The notes: generated by a model not told the origin, from the letters alone. DNA of 64,000 bases from Borrelia anserina Es (GCF_001936255.1 NZ_CP013704.1:310001-374000), one strand, 5' to 3'; shown: positions 9,178 through 18,163, counted from the first letter of the stretch. Translations and numbers: made by a program.

Positions 9178-9970
9178 TTTTCCTAAAAATAGAAACAAAT
9201 ATATTAACTAATATAGCCATATAAAAGGGTAATGAAAGAGCAAAATAAGAATTAACATAATCCTGCAAATTGAAAAACTTATATTCAACAAATACCATAA
9301 AGAATGCAATTGGAAAAATAAGCCAAGGATTTGCAAATGCAATATATAATATACAAACAGCAAGCCAACCATTATTTAGACCCAAATTATAAGAATAAAC
9401 ATTAAAATTTATAGCAAGAAATGAACCTGCAATACTTGACGAGATTACGGATATAAAAATAGCAAAAGATTTAAAATCATTACTAATTTGCTCACCCAAT
9501 ATATTTTCACAATCACTCGAACGAATAAACTCAAAAACTATTCTAACCCTTGAATAACTTATTACATAAATACTAAAACCTAAGAAAATGAAAAAAAATA
9601 TAACAAAACAAACAATAGAAAGATCATTATGAATATTCAAACTAAATCCTGGAATAAAATCGAAATTAGATGTCATTAAAATTCTGACTAAAAAATAGCA
9701 TAATATATTAATTCCTATACCCGCTATAAAAATGTTATAACCATTCCTTACAATCAAAGATAAAAAAAACCCAAAGATCAAATTAATCAGAACCGTTATA
9801 ATAACTGAGGGAAAAATCCCATATCCCAAATAAATAAAAAGAGATGTCAAAAAAGCAGATAAAAAGGAAATTCCTTCAATCGATATATTTAGAAGTCCTA
9901 CTCTTTCGGTATAAAGAATTCCGAGTGCCAAATATGCAAATATTATAGAATGCAAAAAAATACCAAACAT
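9164..9970 (-). CDS. rfuD: ABC transporter permease, riboflavin importer RfuD
   Basis: The 268-residue protein is almost wholly hydrophobic with about 8 membrane segments, and starts with the family pattern LGILYTERVGLLNISIEGI (the conserved ...GxxNIGxEG-like loop of BmpA/Rfu/nucleoside-type permeases). It pairs with the preceding permease and duplex ATPase. In B. burgdorferi and Treponema pallidum this operon (BB0316-0319; TP0298-0302 region) is known as the riboflavin uptake system RfuABCD. The start follows directly on the rfuC stop. Confidence 0.85.
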   Translation of the reverse strand: MFGIFLHSIIFAYLALGILYTERVGLLNISIEGISFLSAFLTSLFIYLGYGIFPSVIITVLINLIFGFFLSLIVRNGYNIFIAGIGINILCYFLVRILMTSNFDFIPGFSLNIHNDLSIVCFVIFFFIFLGFSIYVISYSRVRIVFEFIRSSDCENILGEQISNDFKSFAIFISVISSSIAGSFLAINFNVYSYNLGLNNGWLAVCILYIAFANPWLIFPIAFFMVFVEYKFFNLQDYVNSYFALSLPFYMAILVNIFVSIFRKTKLF

Positions 9971-10903
9971 CTACTTTTTACCTGAATTAATCAAAAATAA
10001 TGAGACAAAAATCGAAATAGCCTGATATAAACCAATAAATTCAAATTTAAACGAATAATTTATTTTAAGATAATTATTAAACTCATTAAGTGTTGCAAAA
10101 AATAAACTAAAAAATAATACATACGCATAACTAAAACCTGAAACTACAGCCACAACAAAACCATTCCAACCCAGCCCAGAGGTTAATCCTAAAAATAAAT
10201 AGTTCTTAAAAAAAATTAAAAATATTGAACCCACAAGTCCATTTAAAAAAGCACTAGAAAATACTGTAAAAAACTTATACTTAAACTCATTAATACTAAA
10301 AAATTTGCTTAGTGTCTTCCTATCACTTAATATCTCAAGTTTTAATCCTAAAATAGTTCTTTTATGAACAAATACATAACATCCCCAAACCACAATACTA
10401 AAAAAAAGCAAATATGGAAAAGCAGTATCAAGAGCAAATATCTTATTAATACTTTTTGTCTGATTTAAAAGTCCATTTGTACCTAAAAGCTTTGATATAA
10501 ATCCATCAACCAACCTCTGATTTCCATAAGACATCAAAAGGCCTGTAAGCATTCCATTAACTCCACAAAAAAATGTTAACAAAAAAGGAATAACTCCTAT
10601 CACACCAACCAAAAATGAGCTTAATACCATTATTAATACAAAACTAAAGTATGTAAGTCCACAAAATTCACAAAACACATATGATAAAAATGCTCCACAA
10701 TAAACTTGACCTTCATCGCCAAGAGTTAAACTATTACTCCTAGCACAAGTTGAAATTCCTGTTGCAATTAATAAGAGCAACATAAAATTCCACAATATCA
10801 CCTTTATATAAGAAAAACTAAAAAAGCCATCAAAAAAATAGCTAATACCTAGTACACTAAGTGAAAATATTAACAAAATATATCCTCTTCTAAATTTCTT
10901 CAT
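9971..10903 (-). CDS. rfuC: ABC transporter permease, riboflavin importer RfuC
   Basis: This 310-residue membrane protein has 8-9 hydrophobic helices and the loop SNSLTLGDEGQVYCGAF near residue 55, characteristic of permeases in the ribose/nucleoside/riboflavin ABC class. It overlaps the rfuB stop by 4 bases and is immediately followed by rfuD, so the two permeases are made together as the membrane heterodimer. Substrate assignment to riboflavin comes from gene order and the spirochaete RfuABCD precedent, not from residues I can see. Confidence 0.85.
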   Translation of the reverse strand: MKKFRRGYILLIFSLSVLGISYFFDGFFSFSYIKVILWNFMLLLLIATGISTCARSNSLTLGDEGQVYCGAFLSYVFCEFCGLTYFSFVLIMVLSSFLVGVIGVIPFLLTFFCGVNGMLTGLLMSYGNQRLVDGFISKLLGTNGLLNQTKSINKIFALDTAFPYLLFFSIVVWGCYVFVHKRTILGLKLEILSDRKTLSKFFSINEFKYKFFTVFSSAFLNGLVGSIFLIFFKNYLFLGLTSGLGWNGFVVAVVSGFSYAYVLFFSLFFATLNEFNNYLKINYSFKFEFIGLYQAISIFVSLFLINSGKK

Positions 10904-12360
10904 ATAAACAACATTTCCTTTAAAGTTGCTTTGTTAACATGTTCCCTTTTTAAACTCAATACAACCTCACCAGCCTTTATTGCTAAAATATCATCTGATA
11001 AAAGAAAAAGCTCATCTAAATTAGGAGTAATTAATAATATAGGTTTCTCATTAGAAAAATTACGGATAAAATTAGCTATCTCAATATATGCCCTATAGTC
11101 TAAATTACTAAGAGGTGAAAAACAAATTAAAAAGCTTTTTGTAATATATTTCTCTCTAAAAAGAGCAAGTTTTTTTAAAGTCCCTCCAGAGAATGCCAAA
11201 GACTTAGAATAAAAAGTCTTAAATATCTTGCTATCACAATATTCCATATCGTCCTTAAAAGATTTTTTAAGCTTATTAATGGTAGATTGCTTAATAAAAA
11301 CTTCATTTTCAAAAGTCATTATCTTAACTAAAAAGCCATCCAATATAGTAGTATTATCAGAAAACAAATTACCAATTCCTAAAGGTAAAAATCCGGCCTT
11401 TAGTTCACAAAAATTAATATGCTCATATCTATAACCATTCATTTTTATGCATCCCACAAAAGGAATTTTACCCAAGAATAGTTTTTCCCATGTTTTTATT
11501 GCTGCATCTTCTGCAATAATTCCTAAAACTCCTCTTTTTTTTAAAGAAAAACTAATATCATACTTCCAGAAATCTTCAAAAAATAAATTAAATTTTATAA
11601 AATCTTCGTTTGACAACCTACAATGTCTAATACTCGTATCAATAAACTTATCAGCAGGAATTTCAAGCTTGCTAAGTATTATTTCTTTATTTGTTGTTCT
11701 GAAACATTTTCCCTCTTTTAAAATAATAAATTCGTCACTAAACTTTATGGCATCCCCAATCTCTCTATGCGTAACAAAAAGAGAAGTAATGCCTGCCTTT
11801 TTGAGATCTTGAAGCAATTTAATAAACTCTTTAGCCTCTTTTTGGGAAAAGTAAGCCACACTCTCATCAAAAATAATTATCTTTGCATTTTCCTTAAGAG
11901 AAGAAATAATAAGCAAAAGATATGTTTCTTTAATATTCAAATCTTGTATACAGATCTCTAGATCAAAATCAATATTATAAAATTGCCTAAGCCATTTATA
12001 ATATCTATAAGTTTTAGATCTACTTATTGGCATAAAAAATTGAGAATCAAACCAATAAATACTAAGATACTCCCAAACTTTTAAGTTCATATCAAGTTTT
12101 GGAACCTGCGACACAATATAAATGCCATTACTTTTTGCCATGTCCACATTCCAGTTTTTCTGCCTATTACTGTTTACAAATACATCACCACTATCAAAAT
12201 GAATAAATCCAGCTATAATTTTTGATAAAGTACTCTTACCTTCCCCATTTCTTCCAATTACAGTCAAAATTTTAGCTTCCTCAATTCTTAAATTAACACT
12301 ATCCAGAATAGGCTTTTCAACATCAGGAAAGGATTTTACTATATTTTTAAACTCTACCAT
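10900..12360 (-). CDS. rfuB: Duplicated ABC ATPase, riboflavin importer RfuB
   Basis: The 486-residue protein carries two ABC ATPase modules. Module 1 has an intact Walker A (GRNGEGKS, 36-43) and Walker B (IIIFDES, about 161-167), but its signature is lost (LNIKETYL near 141-148 where LSGGQ is expected). Module 2 has no Walker A (GIIAEDAAIKT, 280-290) and a poor Walker B (LICFSPLSNLD), but a good signature (FSGGTLKK, 390-397). Together they make one working composite ATP site and one dead site. In B. burgdorferi bb0318 is linked to oxidative-stress resistance and infectivity. Confidence 0.88.
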   Translation of the reverse strand: MVEFKNIVKSFPDVEKPILDSVNLRIEEAKILTVIGRNGEGKSTLSKIIAGFIHFDSGDVFVNSNRQKNWNVDMAKSNGIYIVSQVPKLDMNLKVWEYLSIYWFDSQFFMPISRSKTYRYYKWLRQFYNIDFDLEICIQDLNIKETYLLLIISSLKENAKIIIFDESVAYFSQKEAKEFIKLLQDLKKAGITSLFVTHREIGDAIKFSDEFIILKEGKCFRTTNKEIILSKLEIPADKFIDTSIRHCRLSNEDFIKFNLFFEDFWKYDISFSLKKRGVLGIIAEDAAIKTWEKLFLGKIPFVGCIKMNGYRYEHINFCELKAGFLPLGIGNLFSDNTTILDGFLVKIMTFENEVFIKQSTINKLKKSFKDDMEYCDSKIFKTFYSKSLAFSGGTLKKLALFREKYITKSFLICFSPLSNLDYRAYIEIANFIRNFSNEKPILLITPNLDELFLLSDDILAIKAGEVVLSLKREHVNKATLKEMLFI

Positions 12361-12363
12361 AAA

Positions 12364-13431
12364 TCATTCTAAATCTATTTTGATTCCAGTATCATTAATC
12401 TCTATCATCTTTTCTTCAAGACTCTTTTTAAGCTTTACATCAATCTTCTCTAAATAAAATTTATTGAACATATTAAACGAGATCCCCTTTTCTTTAAAGC
12501 CAAGCACCTTATAAGTTCCATATTCAAGATCTCCTTTGAGAGCATCACTTAAAACTTTTTTTAAATAAAGCCCTTGATTTGTAATGCCTGAACCAATAAT
12601 ATTATCTTTATTATCCAAATAATCCTCACTATCAAAAAGAACAGCAAAAACACCATGCTCACGAACCGACGAGAGAACTCCTTTAATAGCTGTACCCACA
12701 ATTGGCAGAATTACGGAAACTCCCGAACTTAAAATTAAAGAGTCAGATAAAATTTTTGCCCTATTACTATCATGCCAATTTCCCAAAGTTCTAAAGAATA
12801 CTTCTGAATCTATAATTTCTTTAACACCATTTTTGAAATAAGGAAAAATATAATTATTCATAACAGGATACTCTTGTCCAGCAATCAAAGCAACATTCTT
12901 ATTAGATAGACTAGCATCCTTTAAAAATAAACCCACATAATAACCCAATATGTAAGCTTCTTCTGCAACATTATAAGAGAGTGAATACACCTGAGGATTA
13001 ATATTCTTAACCAAAGAATCAAAAAGCAAGAATTTAGTATAAGGATAATTTTGGGAAATTTTATCAATAATGCCCTGCATTGAATTATTTGTAGTTATCA
13101 AAAAATCATAATTTTTAGAATTTAATAATTTTTCAAGCAATTCTATCCATTCATGCTGATTAAACCCAGCTTCGAATAACTTAACCTCAATATCACTCCT
13201 ACCCTTTTCAAATTCAATCAAAAAATCATACATCGCTTTATAAGAAGGTGAACCACTAATGATTCCAGGAATGAACAACGCAATTTTTTTATTATTAGAT
13301 AAAGACTTATATTCTCTAATTTTAAAAAAATTAATATAAACAAACAAGAATAAGCAAGTTATTGAAACAAAAATCCAAAAAATCCTAAAGAAAAGAGATC
13401 TATTCACAGAAATAAAACACCTTTTTCTCAT
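12364..13431 (-). CDS. rfuA: BmpA-family substrate-binding protein, riboflavin importer RfuA
   Basis: With the start at ATG 13431 (MRKRCFISVNRSLFF) the product has 355 residues: a basic N-terminus, one hydrophobic segment at about 10-35, and a BmpA/PnrA-type periplasmic binding fold (KIALFIPGIISGSPSYKAMY, NYDFLITTNNSM, NVALIAGQEYPVMN, VILPIVGTAIKGV). T. pallidum TpN38b/RfuA binds flavins. No convincing lipobox follows the hydrophobic stretch, so it may stay tethered by an uncleaved helix. The frame is open to ATG 13473, an alternative start. It is the first gene of the rfu operon. Confidence 0.82.
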   Translation of the reverse strand: MRKRCFISVNRSLFFRIFWIFVSITCLFLFVYINFFKIREYKSLSNNKKIALFIPGIISGSPSYKAMYDFLIEFEKGRSDIEVKLFEAGFNQHEWIELLEKLLNSKNYDFLITTNNSMQGIIDKISQNYPYTKFLLFDSLVKNINPQVYSLSYNVAEEAYILGYYVGLFLKDASLSNKNVALIAGQEYPVMNNYIFPYFKNGVKEIIDSEVFFRTLGNWHDSNRAKILSDSLILSSGVSVILPIVGTAIKGVLSSVREHGVFAVLFDSEDYLDNKDNIIGSGITNQGLYLKKVLSDALKGDLEYGTYKVLGFKEKGISFNMFNKFYLEKIDVKLKKSLEEKMIEINDTGIKIDLE

Positions 13432-13496
13432 ATAAACGAAATCAATCCTGATAATATGAGAGCAAAACGGCATAACATCAAAAACCTAAAACTCAA
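13428..13496 (-). other. Possible 22-codon leader ORF coupled to rfuA
   Basis: A TTG at 13496-13494 opens a frame encoding SFRFLMLCRFALILSGLI after the start codon. It ends at TGA 13430-13428, which overlaps the rfuA ATG as ATGA. A strong purine run GAGGAAGG lies about 10 bases upstream of the TTG, whereas neither rfuA start candidate has a good site. An internal ATG has a weak AGG site. It is too short to prove coding by eye; chance is a real alternative. Confidence 0.25.
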
Positions 13497-13816
13497 AATA
13501 AAATCACCTTCCTCAAAAAAGTTTCTTTGTAAAAAGATATCATAAAAGTCTCTATCACGTCTAACTCTATTGATCAAATTTTCTTAAAAATATTAGCCCG
13601 CAAGATAATCAATATAATAAAAATTCAAAAGAGAAACTTTCAAAATAAAAATTCCTTAAGATTATACCATAAAAATTACCCAAACTCATGATAAAACACT
13701 TAATAACCAATAAACTGAAACCACACACAAAAATTACATAAAATAATGTTAGAATTTGACATTTATATTCTTAATAAATTTAGCAAATTTCATATCTAAA
13801 TGCATCCACACCAAAA
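13497..13816. other. Non-coding gap with rfu leader, 320 bases
   Basis: This stretch separates the rfuA leader ORF from the end of the FecR-like gene. It holds the extended -10 listed at 13661. Downstream in the leader, two segments (GAAAGTTTC near 13635 and AAAGAAAC near 13530, minus strand) could pair. I see no flavin riboswitch consensus, tRNA or long ORF. The remaining 140 bases next to the FecR-like gene show only AT-rich sequence; any terminator for that gene is not obvious. Confidence 0.4.
13661..13669 (-). promoter_or_regulatory. Extended -10 promoter for the rfu operon
   Basis: Read on the minus strand the site is TGGTATAAT, a perfect extended -10 (TGnTATAAT). No clear -35 is visible 17 bases upstream. 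Transcription would start near 13654, giving a leader of about 220 bases before rfuA 13431. Confidence 0.5.
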
Positions 13817-14902
13817 TTAAAACTCTCCAGGTCTTAACAAATAAAATTCGTTAATATTCAAATTACTAGGAATATCACCATTCGTACGAACCAAATACAT
13901 TTTAAAAGAATGAATGGTTTTAAAAAACTTTTTTATTAAAGATGATTGATTTTTTCTATAATTTTCGAAAAATTTTAACATAGACCTATGAATAGATGCT
14001 TTATTAAACACATCAGAAGAAAGATTAATAATATCTTCTGTAAAGAAAAACACGTTAGCCAAAAAAATGAAATTATTAAAAAGAATACCTATTCTACCCC
14101 TTAGATAATGAACATAATTTACCATGTCAACTCTATTTCCTAAGGTATAATTTTTATCTTCTAAACCCCACTTCGAATATATAGTATTAAATTTAGGGTC
14201 TCTTAATAGGTAATCATATATAAAATTAAATCTAAAACTATATTCAACATACTTTGAAAATATGCTATTCAATTGCCTATCATACATAGAAATAAAAGTT
14301 TCACGAGAAACCTCTTTCAAACTTTGAATTACATTTTGTGAAACAGAGTCATTAGTTTTATATAAAAAAGAATTACCATCCCAAAGTAAAATGCTAGTGC
14401 CTGCCGAGATCCAATATTCATTCTTGTTATAATGTTTAACAAGCCCATCAAAAACACTAACAAAATAATTATTAAAGTATTCACAATTGACATAAAATTT
14501 TGCTGGCGAATCAGTCATAAAAAAATAATTATTTATATCCACAGAAAATGAGGAACCTTGAACAACCTCATAAATCACTACCTCTAAACTACCCTTAAAT
14601 AAATATACTTTTGCATCCTGCATATCTTTAAGAGAAGAATAACAAATAAGACTATGCGTATTAGAATATAAGGTCAAATCCGATGCAACACCATTTATTC
14701 CATATAAACCTATTTTAATTTTAGAATTATCTCCCACTTCAATAAAATCATACTCAAAAATCTCATCCCCCAAATCTAGTTTGACAGGAATGGCATTCCT
14801 TATAATATTAATACGTCCTTCTATTTCTTTAATAGACGCTACTTGAGAGAATAAGAATAATTGCGAGGATAAAAGCAAAAGGATAACGATATATGATTTC
14901 AA
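13817..14902 (-). CDS. Exported FecR-domain-like protein, unknown function
   Basis: The 361-residue protein starts with a signal peptide (KSYIVILLLLSSQLFLFSQ). The next 130 residues match the FecR/beta-helical pattern: VASIKEIEGRINIIRN, GDEIFEYDFIEVGDNSKIKIGL, YSNTHSLICYSSL, AKVYLFKGSLEVVIYEVVQGSSFSVD. The C-terminal part is helical and aromatic-rich with no recognised motif. FecR-like periplasmic proteins are often sensors or scaffolds. No ATG is available; TTG 14902 gives the cleanest signal peptide, with an AGAGGA site about 10 bases upstream, while TTG 14908 or 14926 are alternatives. Confidence 0.7.
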   Translation of the reverse strand: MKSYIVILLLLSSQLFLFSQVASIKEIEGRINIIRNAIPVKLDLGDEIFEYDFIEVGDNSKIKIGLYGINGVASDLTLYSNTHSLICYSSLKDMQDAKVYLFKGSLEVVIYEVVQGSSFSVDINNYFFMTDSPAKFYVNCEYFNNYFVSVFDGLVKHYNKNEYWISAGTSILLWDGNSFLYKTNDSVSQNVIQSLKEVSRETFISMYDRQLNSIFSKYVEYSFRFNFIYDYLLRDPKFNTIYSKWGLEDKNYTLGNRVDMVNYVHYLRGRIGILFNNFIFLANVFFFTEDIINLSSDVFNKASIHRSMLKFFENYRKNQSSLIKKFFKTIHSFKMYLVRTNGDIPSNLNINEFYLLRPGEF

Positions 14903-15030
14903 AATCAAATCTTCCTCTTTTCTCAAATTTTATGAGATTAATTATATCTTTTTTTAAAAAGATTTACTAACTTTAATAAAAATAAAAAATACGTTATAAT
15001 TTTAAGAAAGCATAAAAATAATACTTGACA

Positions 15031-15062
15031 TCAAGCCTATTCTTTAGAGAACTTAAGGCTTG
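15031..15062. promoter_or_regulatory. Inverted repeat in the intergenic region upstream of the BB0323 copies
   Basis: TCAAGCCT (15031-15038) and AGGCTTGA (15055-15062) form an 8-base inverted repeat, and the inner TTCT/AGAA extends the stem with small bulges. It lies between the divergent FecR-like gene and the BB0323 duplicate. No T-run follows, so it is not an ordinary terminator. TTGACA occurs at both edges (15025 and 15060, plus strand). It could be an operator or an RNA stem; function is unknown. Confidence 0.35.
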
Positions 15063-15116
15063 ACAAAAGCTATACAGTTTATGTAGGTAATCTTATATCA
15101 AAAGGATGTATCTATT

Positions 15117-15251
15117 ATGAAAAAAAACAAATTATTATTTTCAATATTGGCCATATTTACTCTTTCACTAATTTCATGTGAGACACCTCCAGAAGAAAGA
15201 ACATGTGGAAATTACAAAATTTCAAAGACATCTCAAAGGAAAGGAATCTAG
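15117..15251 (+). pseudogene. Degenerate tandem copy of the BB0323 5' end (44-codon lipoprotein remnant)
   Basis: The frame starts MKKNKLLFSILAIFTLSL, followed by the lipobox ISC and ETPPEER, and stops after 44 codons. It nearly duplicates the start of the intact gene at 15420, including the upstream AAAAGGATGTAT segment and the ETPPEE stretch after the cysteine. Similarity fades after about codon 38 (KISKTS against KISKEE). The remnant still has a ribosome site, signal peptide and lipobox, so a tiny lipopeptide might be made. It is most simply a truncated tandem duplication. Confidence 0.75.
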
Positions 15252-15294
15252 ACTAGTGATAAAATAAAATGAAACATAATATGTGCAGCAAAAA

Positions 15295-15323
15295 TTGCAT
15301 AATGTAAAATTGTGTAATAATAT
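15295..15323 (+). promoter_or_regulatory. Sigma70-type promoter for the BB0323-like gene
   Basis: TTGCAT (15295-15300), a 17-base spacer and TAATAT (15318-15323) make a good match. Transcription would start near 15330, about 90 bases before the start codon, after the degenerate upstream copy. Confidence 0.45.
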
Positions 15324-15419
15324 ACTACTTAAAGACTTTATACAAAGATAAAAGAATTGCTGCCTAAGAGCAAAAATTATTAATTTATGTGGCCAATATC
15401 ACACAAAAAGGATGTATTT

Positions 15420-16541
15420 ATGATAAAAACAAGCAAGTCATTATTTTTAATATTATCCATATTTACTATTTCACTAATTTCATGCGAGACACCTCCAGAA
15501 GAAAAAAAGAGTGCAAACTCCAAAATTTCAAAGGAAGAAACTGGAGATACAAAAAGAGATATTGAAAAGATAAAAAGTGATGTCATAAAAGAGAGAGGGA
15601 ACATTTTCTATTCTAAGGAATTTAATGAAGCTGAAAAGCTTGAAAAAAAGATGAGAAAAGAATTCGAAGAGGAAAAAATTAAAGAAGGAAACGAAACTGC
15701 TCTAAAAGTATTAGAAAGGTATAGAAACATTGCAAGAGACACAATTGAAAAAAAAGAAAAAATAAATTATCTGAAAGAAAACATTGAAAAATACCTAAAT
15801 GATGCTGAAATTAATGAAGCATATATATGGATCCCGTTAGAAATCGACGAAGTAAATAACTTATATTTTGAGGCAACAAGAAAATACAAAATGTATGATA
15901 TCGAAAGTTCTCTTGGAATGTATAGTAAAGCATTTAATAAGGCACAACACACTGCTAAAAAAGCAAAAGAAGCAAGAGCCCTTAAGGAAACAGAAGAGAG
16001 AATGTATAAACAATTAAAAGCATTAGAAGCTGCTTCTAATCTTCCCATTTACAACAACAACAAACTTATTAAACCATCACCATGGAACGGAAGAGCTTTA
16101 CTTAAGGATAAAGATGGACGCGTAAACCTTTTAGATTCCCAAGAAAAAATTTACTTACTTGGGCAGCTAGATTCATTAGTACTCGCTTATGAAGAGCAAA
16201 CTGAAGAGGTAAAGAAACCAGATTCAAATAAACTCAAAACACTTCAACTCATCGAAAAAGCCAGACAACTATGGGAACAAGGACTTGAAGCTAAGCATCT
16301 TAATAATCTTAGACTTGCAAACGAACTATTTTTAGATTCTGCAAGATACTTAAATGCTTATCAAAGCTATGCAAGTAAGGAATTATATATAATTCAAATT
16401 GGAAATACCTTATGGGGCATTTCTAAGAAATTATATAATGACCCTTATTTATGGCCTAAAATCTGGTTTGCAAACAGACAAAAAATTCAGAATCCAGACT
16501 TAATACATAAAAATTGGAAAATAATAATTCCTTCTAAATAA
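15420..16541 (+). CDS. LysM-domain lipoprotein, BB0323 homologue (cell fission / outer-membrane integrity)
   Basis: The 373-residue protein starts [15 protein letters not shown] with lipobox ISC near residue 22; an AAAAAGGA site precedes ATG 15420, and an upstream in-frame ATG at 15387 has none. Residues about 40-270 are charged and helical or coiled-coil. The last about 50 residues are a LysM domain ([20 protein letters not shown] through NWKIIIPSK) that should bind peptidoglycan. In B. burgdorferi BB0323 is processed by the HtrA protease, interacts with BB0238 and is needed for fission and infectivity. A hairpin terminator follows. Confidence 0.93.
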   Translation: MIKTSKSLFLILSIFTISLISCETPPEEKKSANSKISKEETGDTKRDIEKIKSDVIKERGNIFYSKEFNEAEKLEKKMRKEFEEEKIKEGNETALKVLERYRNIARDTIEKKEKINYLKENIEKYLNDAEINEAYIWIPLEIDEVNNLYFEATRKYKMYDIESSLGMYSKAFNKAQHTAKKAKEARALKETEERMYKQLKALEAASNLPIYNNNKLIKPSPWNGRALLKDKDGRVNLLDSQEKIYLLGQLDSLVLAYEEQTEEVKKPDSNKLKTLQLIEKARQLWEQGLEAKHLNNLRLANELFLDSARYLNAYQSYASKELYIIQIGNTLWGISKKLYNDPYLWPKIWFANRQKIQNPDLIHKNWKIIIPSK

Positions 16542-16547
16542 AAAAAC

Positions 16548-16587
16548 AAAAAAAGGAAACAGGCTCATGCTTGTTTTCTTTTTTTAT
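16548..16587 (+). terminator. Rho-independent terminator after the BB0323-like gene
   Basis: An A-rich arm ending GGAAACAGG pairs, with G-T wobbles, to CTTGTTTTCT followed by a T-run; the loop is about 6 bases. The U-tract and position just after the stop support termination. Confidence 0.7.
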
Positions 16588-16646
16588 ATCTAATAAAATT
16601 AATTTAAGTAAATTTTTCTTACAAAAATAAAATAAGAGAATAAAAA

Positions 16647-17027
16647 ATGAAGAAATTAACATTAACATTAACAAGTATAATACTCTTTTCCTGTTACACA
16701 GCAGCCCACTTAAACAAACAACTCACAAAAGAAACCCCTTACAGGATTTACTTAAGAGAAGCCCAAAAGACAACTAATGTTAATGATTATCAATCTGCTT
16801 TAAAAATATATGAAAAAATGATTGAAAACTACAAAGACAATGAAAGTATTATTGCCATTGGCAAGTATGAAATTGCATTCATATATTACTTGACAAATAA
16901 AAAAGAAAAATCAAAAAAGCTCCTTGAAGAATTAATACAATCTAATATACAAACACCTAAATGGATCATCCCTCTATCGAAAAAGATAATAGAAAAAATA
17001 AAAACCAAATCAAAAGATAAACCCTAA
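16647..17027 (+). CDS. Small TPR lipoprotein, BB0324 homologue (BamD-like)
   Basis: The 126-residue product has a signal peptide and lipobox LFSC near residue 16, then helical TPR-like repeats (YRIYLREAQKTTNVNDYQSA, ALKIYEKMIENYKDN, IGKYEIAFIYYLTNKKEK). BB0324 of B. burgdorferi was reported as a BamD-like partner of the BamA outer-membrane assembly complex. It is much shorter than enterobacterial BamD (about 245). It follows the BB0323 homologue but is separated from it by a terminator, and converges with the vWA gene 20 bases away. Confidence 0.85.
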   Translation: MKKLTLTLTSIILFSCYTAAHLNKQLTKETPYRIYLREAQKTTNVNDYQSALKIYEKMIENYKDNESIIAIGKYEIAFIYYLTNKKEKSKKLLEELIQSNIQTPKWIIPLSKKIIEKIKTKSKDKP

Positions 17028-17047
17028 CACTCAATTAATAAAAACAA

Positions 17048-18163
17048 CTACTTAAGCAATATTCCGTAAATTGTAATATCTTTTTCTTTAGCCGCTCTAA
17101 TAACATCTTCATAAACTATAGGACCTCGGGGATACTCATGTGGAGGTGCATCACCTAATACAATAATAAACCTATTATCTGCCCTCCAATCAAACTGAGT
17201 AATAGCAGCATTAACTCCTTCAAATACTGCTTCAGGATAATCTCCTCCACCACCTATATTAATACTTTCAAGCATATTGAGCAAATATTCTTTACCATTA
17301 AAATCAAAAGATCTTGTTAAAAAATCTTCAAGATAATCTTTATAAAATACAAAACCTACCCTATAAGACTTAAATTGATTTAGATGAGGTTCTACCATAT
17401 CAAAAAGATGCTCCTTTAAAATTTCAATATGACTCTTCATACTATCAGTCACGTCAATAACAAAAACAAGATCTAAATCAGCAAGTGAATCTTCTGATTT
17501 TTCTAAAATATTTTTTATTTTATCGATAACATCAAGTCCTTTCTCAGCAGTAACAACATTATCAGAAAACCTAGAAAATCCCTCTTTAAAATCATTACTC
17601 TCAATCGTACCTTCCAGTTGAGTGTCCCCAAAGAATAGCTCATAAGCATTATCCTTATACCGACCTAAATAATCATTATATTTTTTCTCAAAAGTTCTAA
17701 TTGAAAACCAAAAAGGCTCTCCCTTTCTCTTTAAAACCTCTAAATCAATATCACCACTTCTTGTTGAAAAATTAGGAAAACCATATCTCAATTTCTTAGG
17801 TATTAAGATATGAAAAACTTGTCCAAATCTTTTATCTTGAACAGGTGTAGAAGATGTCAATGATAAAAGATGTCTATTTTGAATAACCCTACCATTTAAA
17901 ATTCTAATCTCATCTCCATTGACTCTATTATATTCTAACGTCCTAAATGAATAAGTAGAAACATCCTTACTTTTATCTGGAATTTCAAAAGACTCAGTTA
18001 AAATAACTGATTCAATACCTGGTTTTTTTCTAACAAAAAGATGAAAACCATCCTCATGAGCTTCAACATATACATCGTCATTATTAATACTTAAGTGGTC
18101 ACTCATTGAAAAAAATAAATTTAATGTAATCAACAAGGAAATAACAAAGACAGCTTTTTTCAT
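17048..18163 (-). CDS. Exported von Willebrand factor A domain protein
   Basis: The 371-residue protein has a signal peptide (MKKAVFVISLLITLNLFFS) and an AAGGG ribosome site. Its C-terminal about 140 residues form a vWA domain: DLVFVIDVTDSMKSH is the metal-site motif, DVTDS standing for DxSxS with Thr in the middle; GGGDYPEAVFEGV and FIIVLGDAPPHEYP supply the other metal-site segments. The N-terminal 200 residues are strand-rich and unrecognised. Such proteins bind ligands through a divalent metal; the ligand is unknown. It lies 66 bases after flcA and may share its transcript. Confidence 0.85.
   Translation of the reverse strand: MKKAVFVISLLITLNLFFSMSDHLSINNDDVYVEAHEDGFHLFVRKKPGIESVILTESFEIPDKSKDVSTYSFRTLEYNRVNGDEIRILNGRVIQNRHLLSLTSSTPVQDKRFGQVFHILIPKKLRYGFPNFSTRSGDIDLEVLKRKGEPFWFSIRTFEKKYNDYLGRYKDNAYELFFGDTQLEGTIESNDFKEGFSRFSDNVVTAEKGLDVIDKIKNILEKSEDSLADLDLVFVIDVTDSMKSHIEILKEHLFDMVEPHLNQFKSYRVGFVFYKDYLEDFLTRSFDFNGKEYLLNMLESINIGGGGDYPEAVFEGVNAAITQFDWRADNRFIIVLGDAPPHEYPRGPIVYEDVIRAAKEKDITIYGILLK

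Noticed and set aside
13497-13654. FMN riboswitch upstream of the riboflavin importer
   Set aside because: The conserved FMN-aptamer blocks are not visible in the leader; only generic AT-rich pairing was found.
13756-13761. TTGACA on the plus strand near 13.76 kb
   Set aside because: No good -10 follows at 16-18 bases and there is no plus-strand gene downstream to express.
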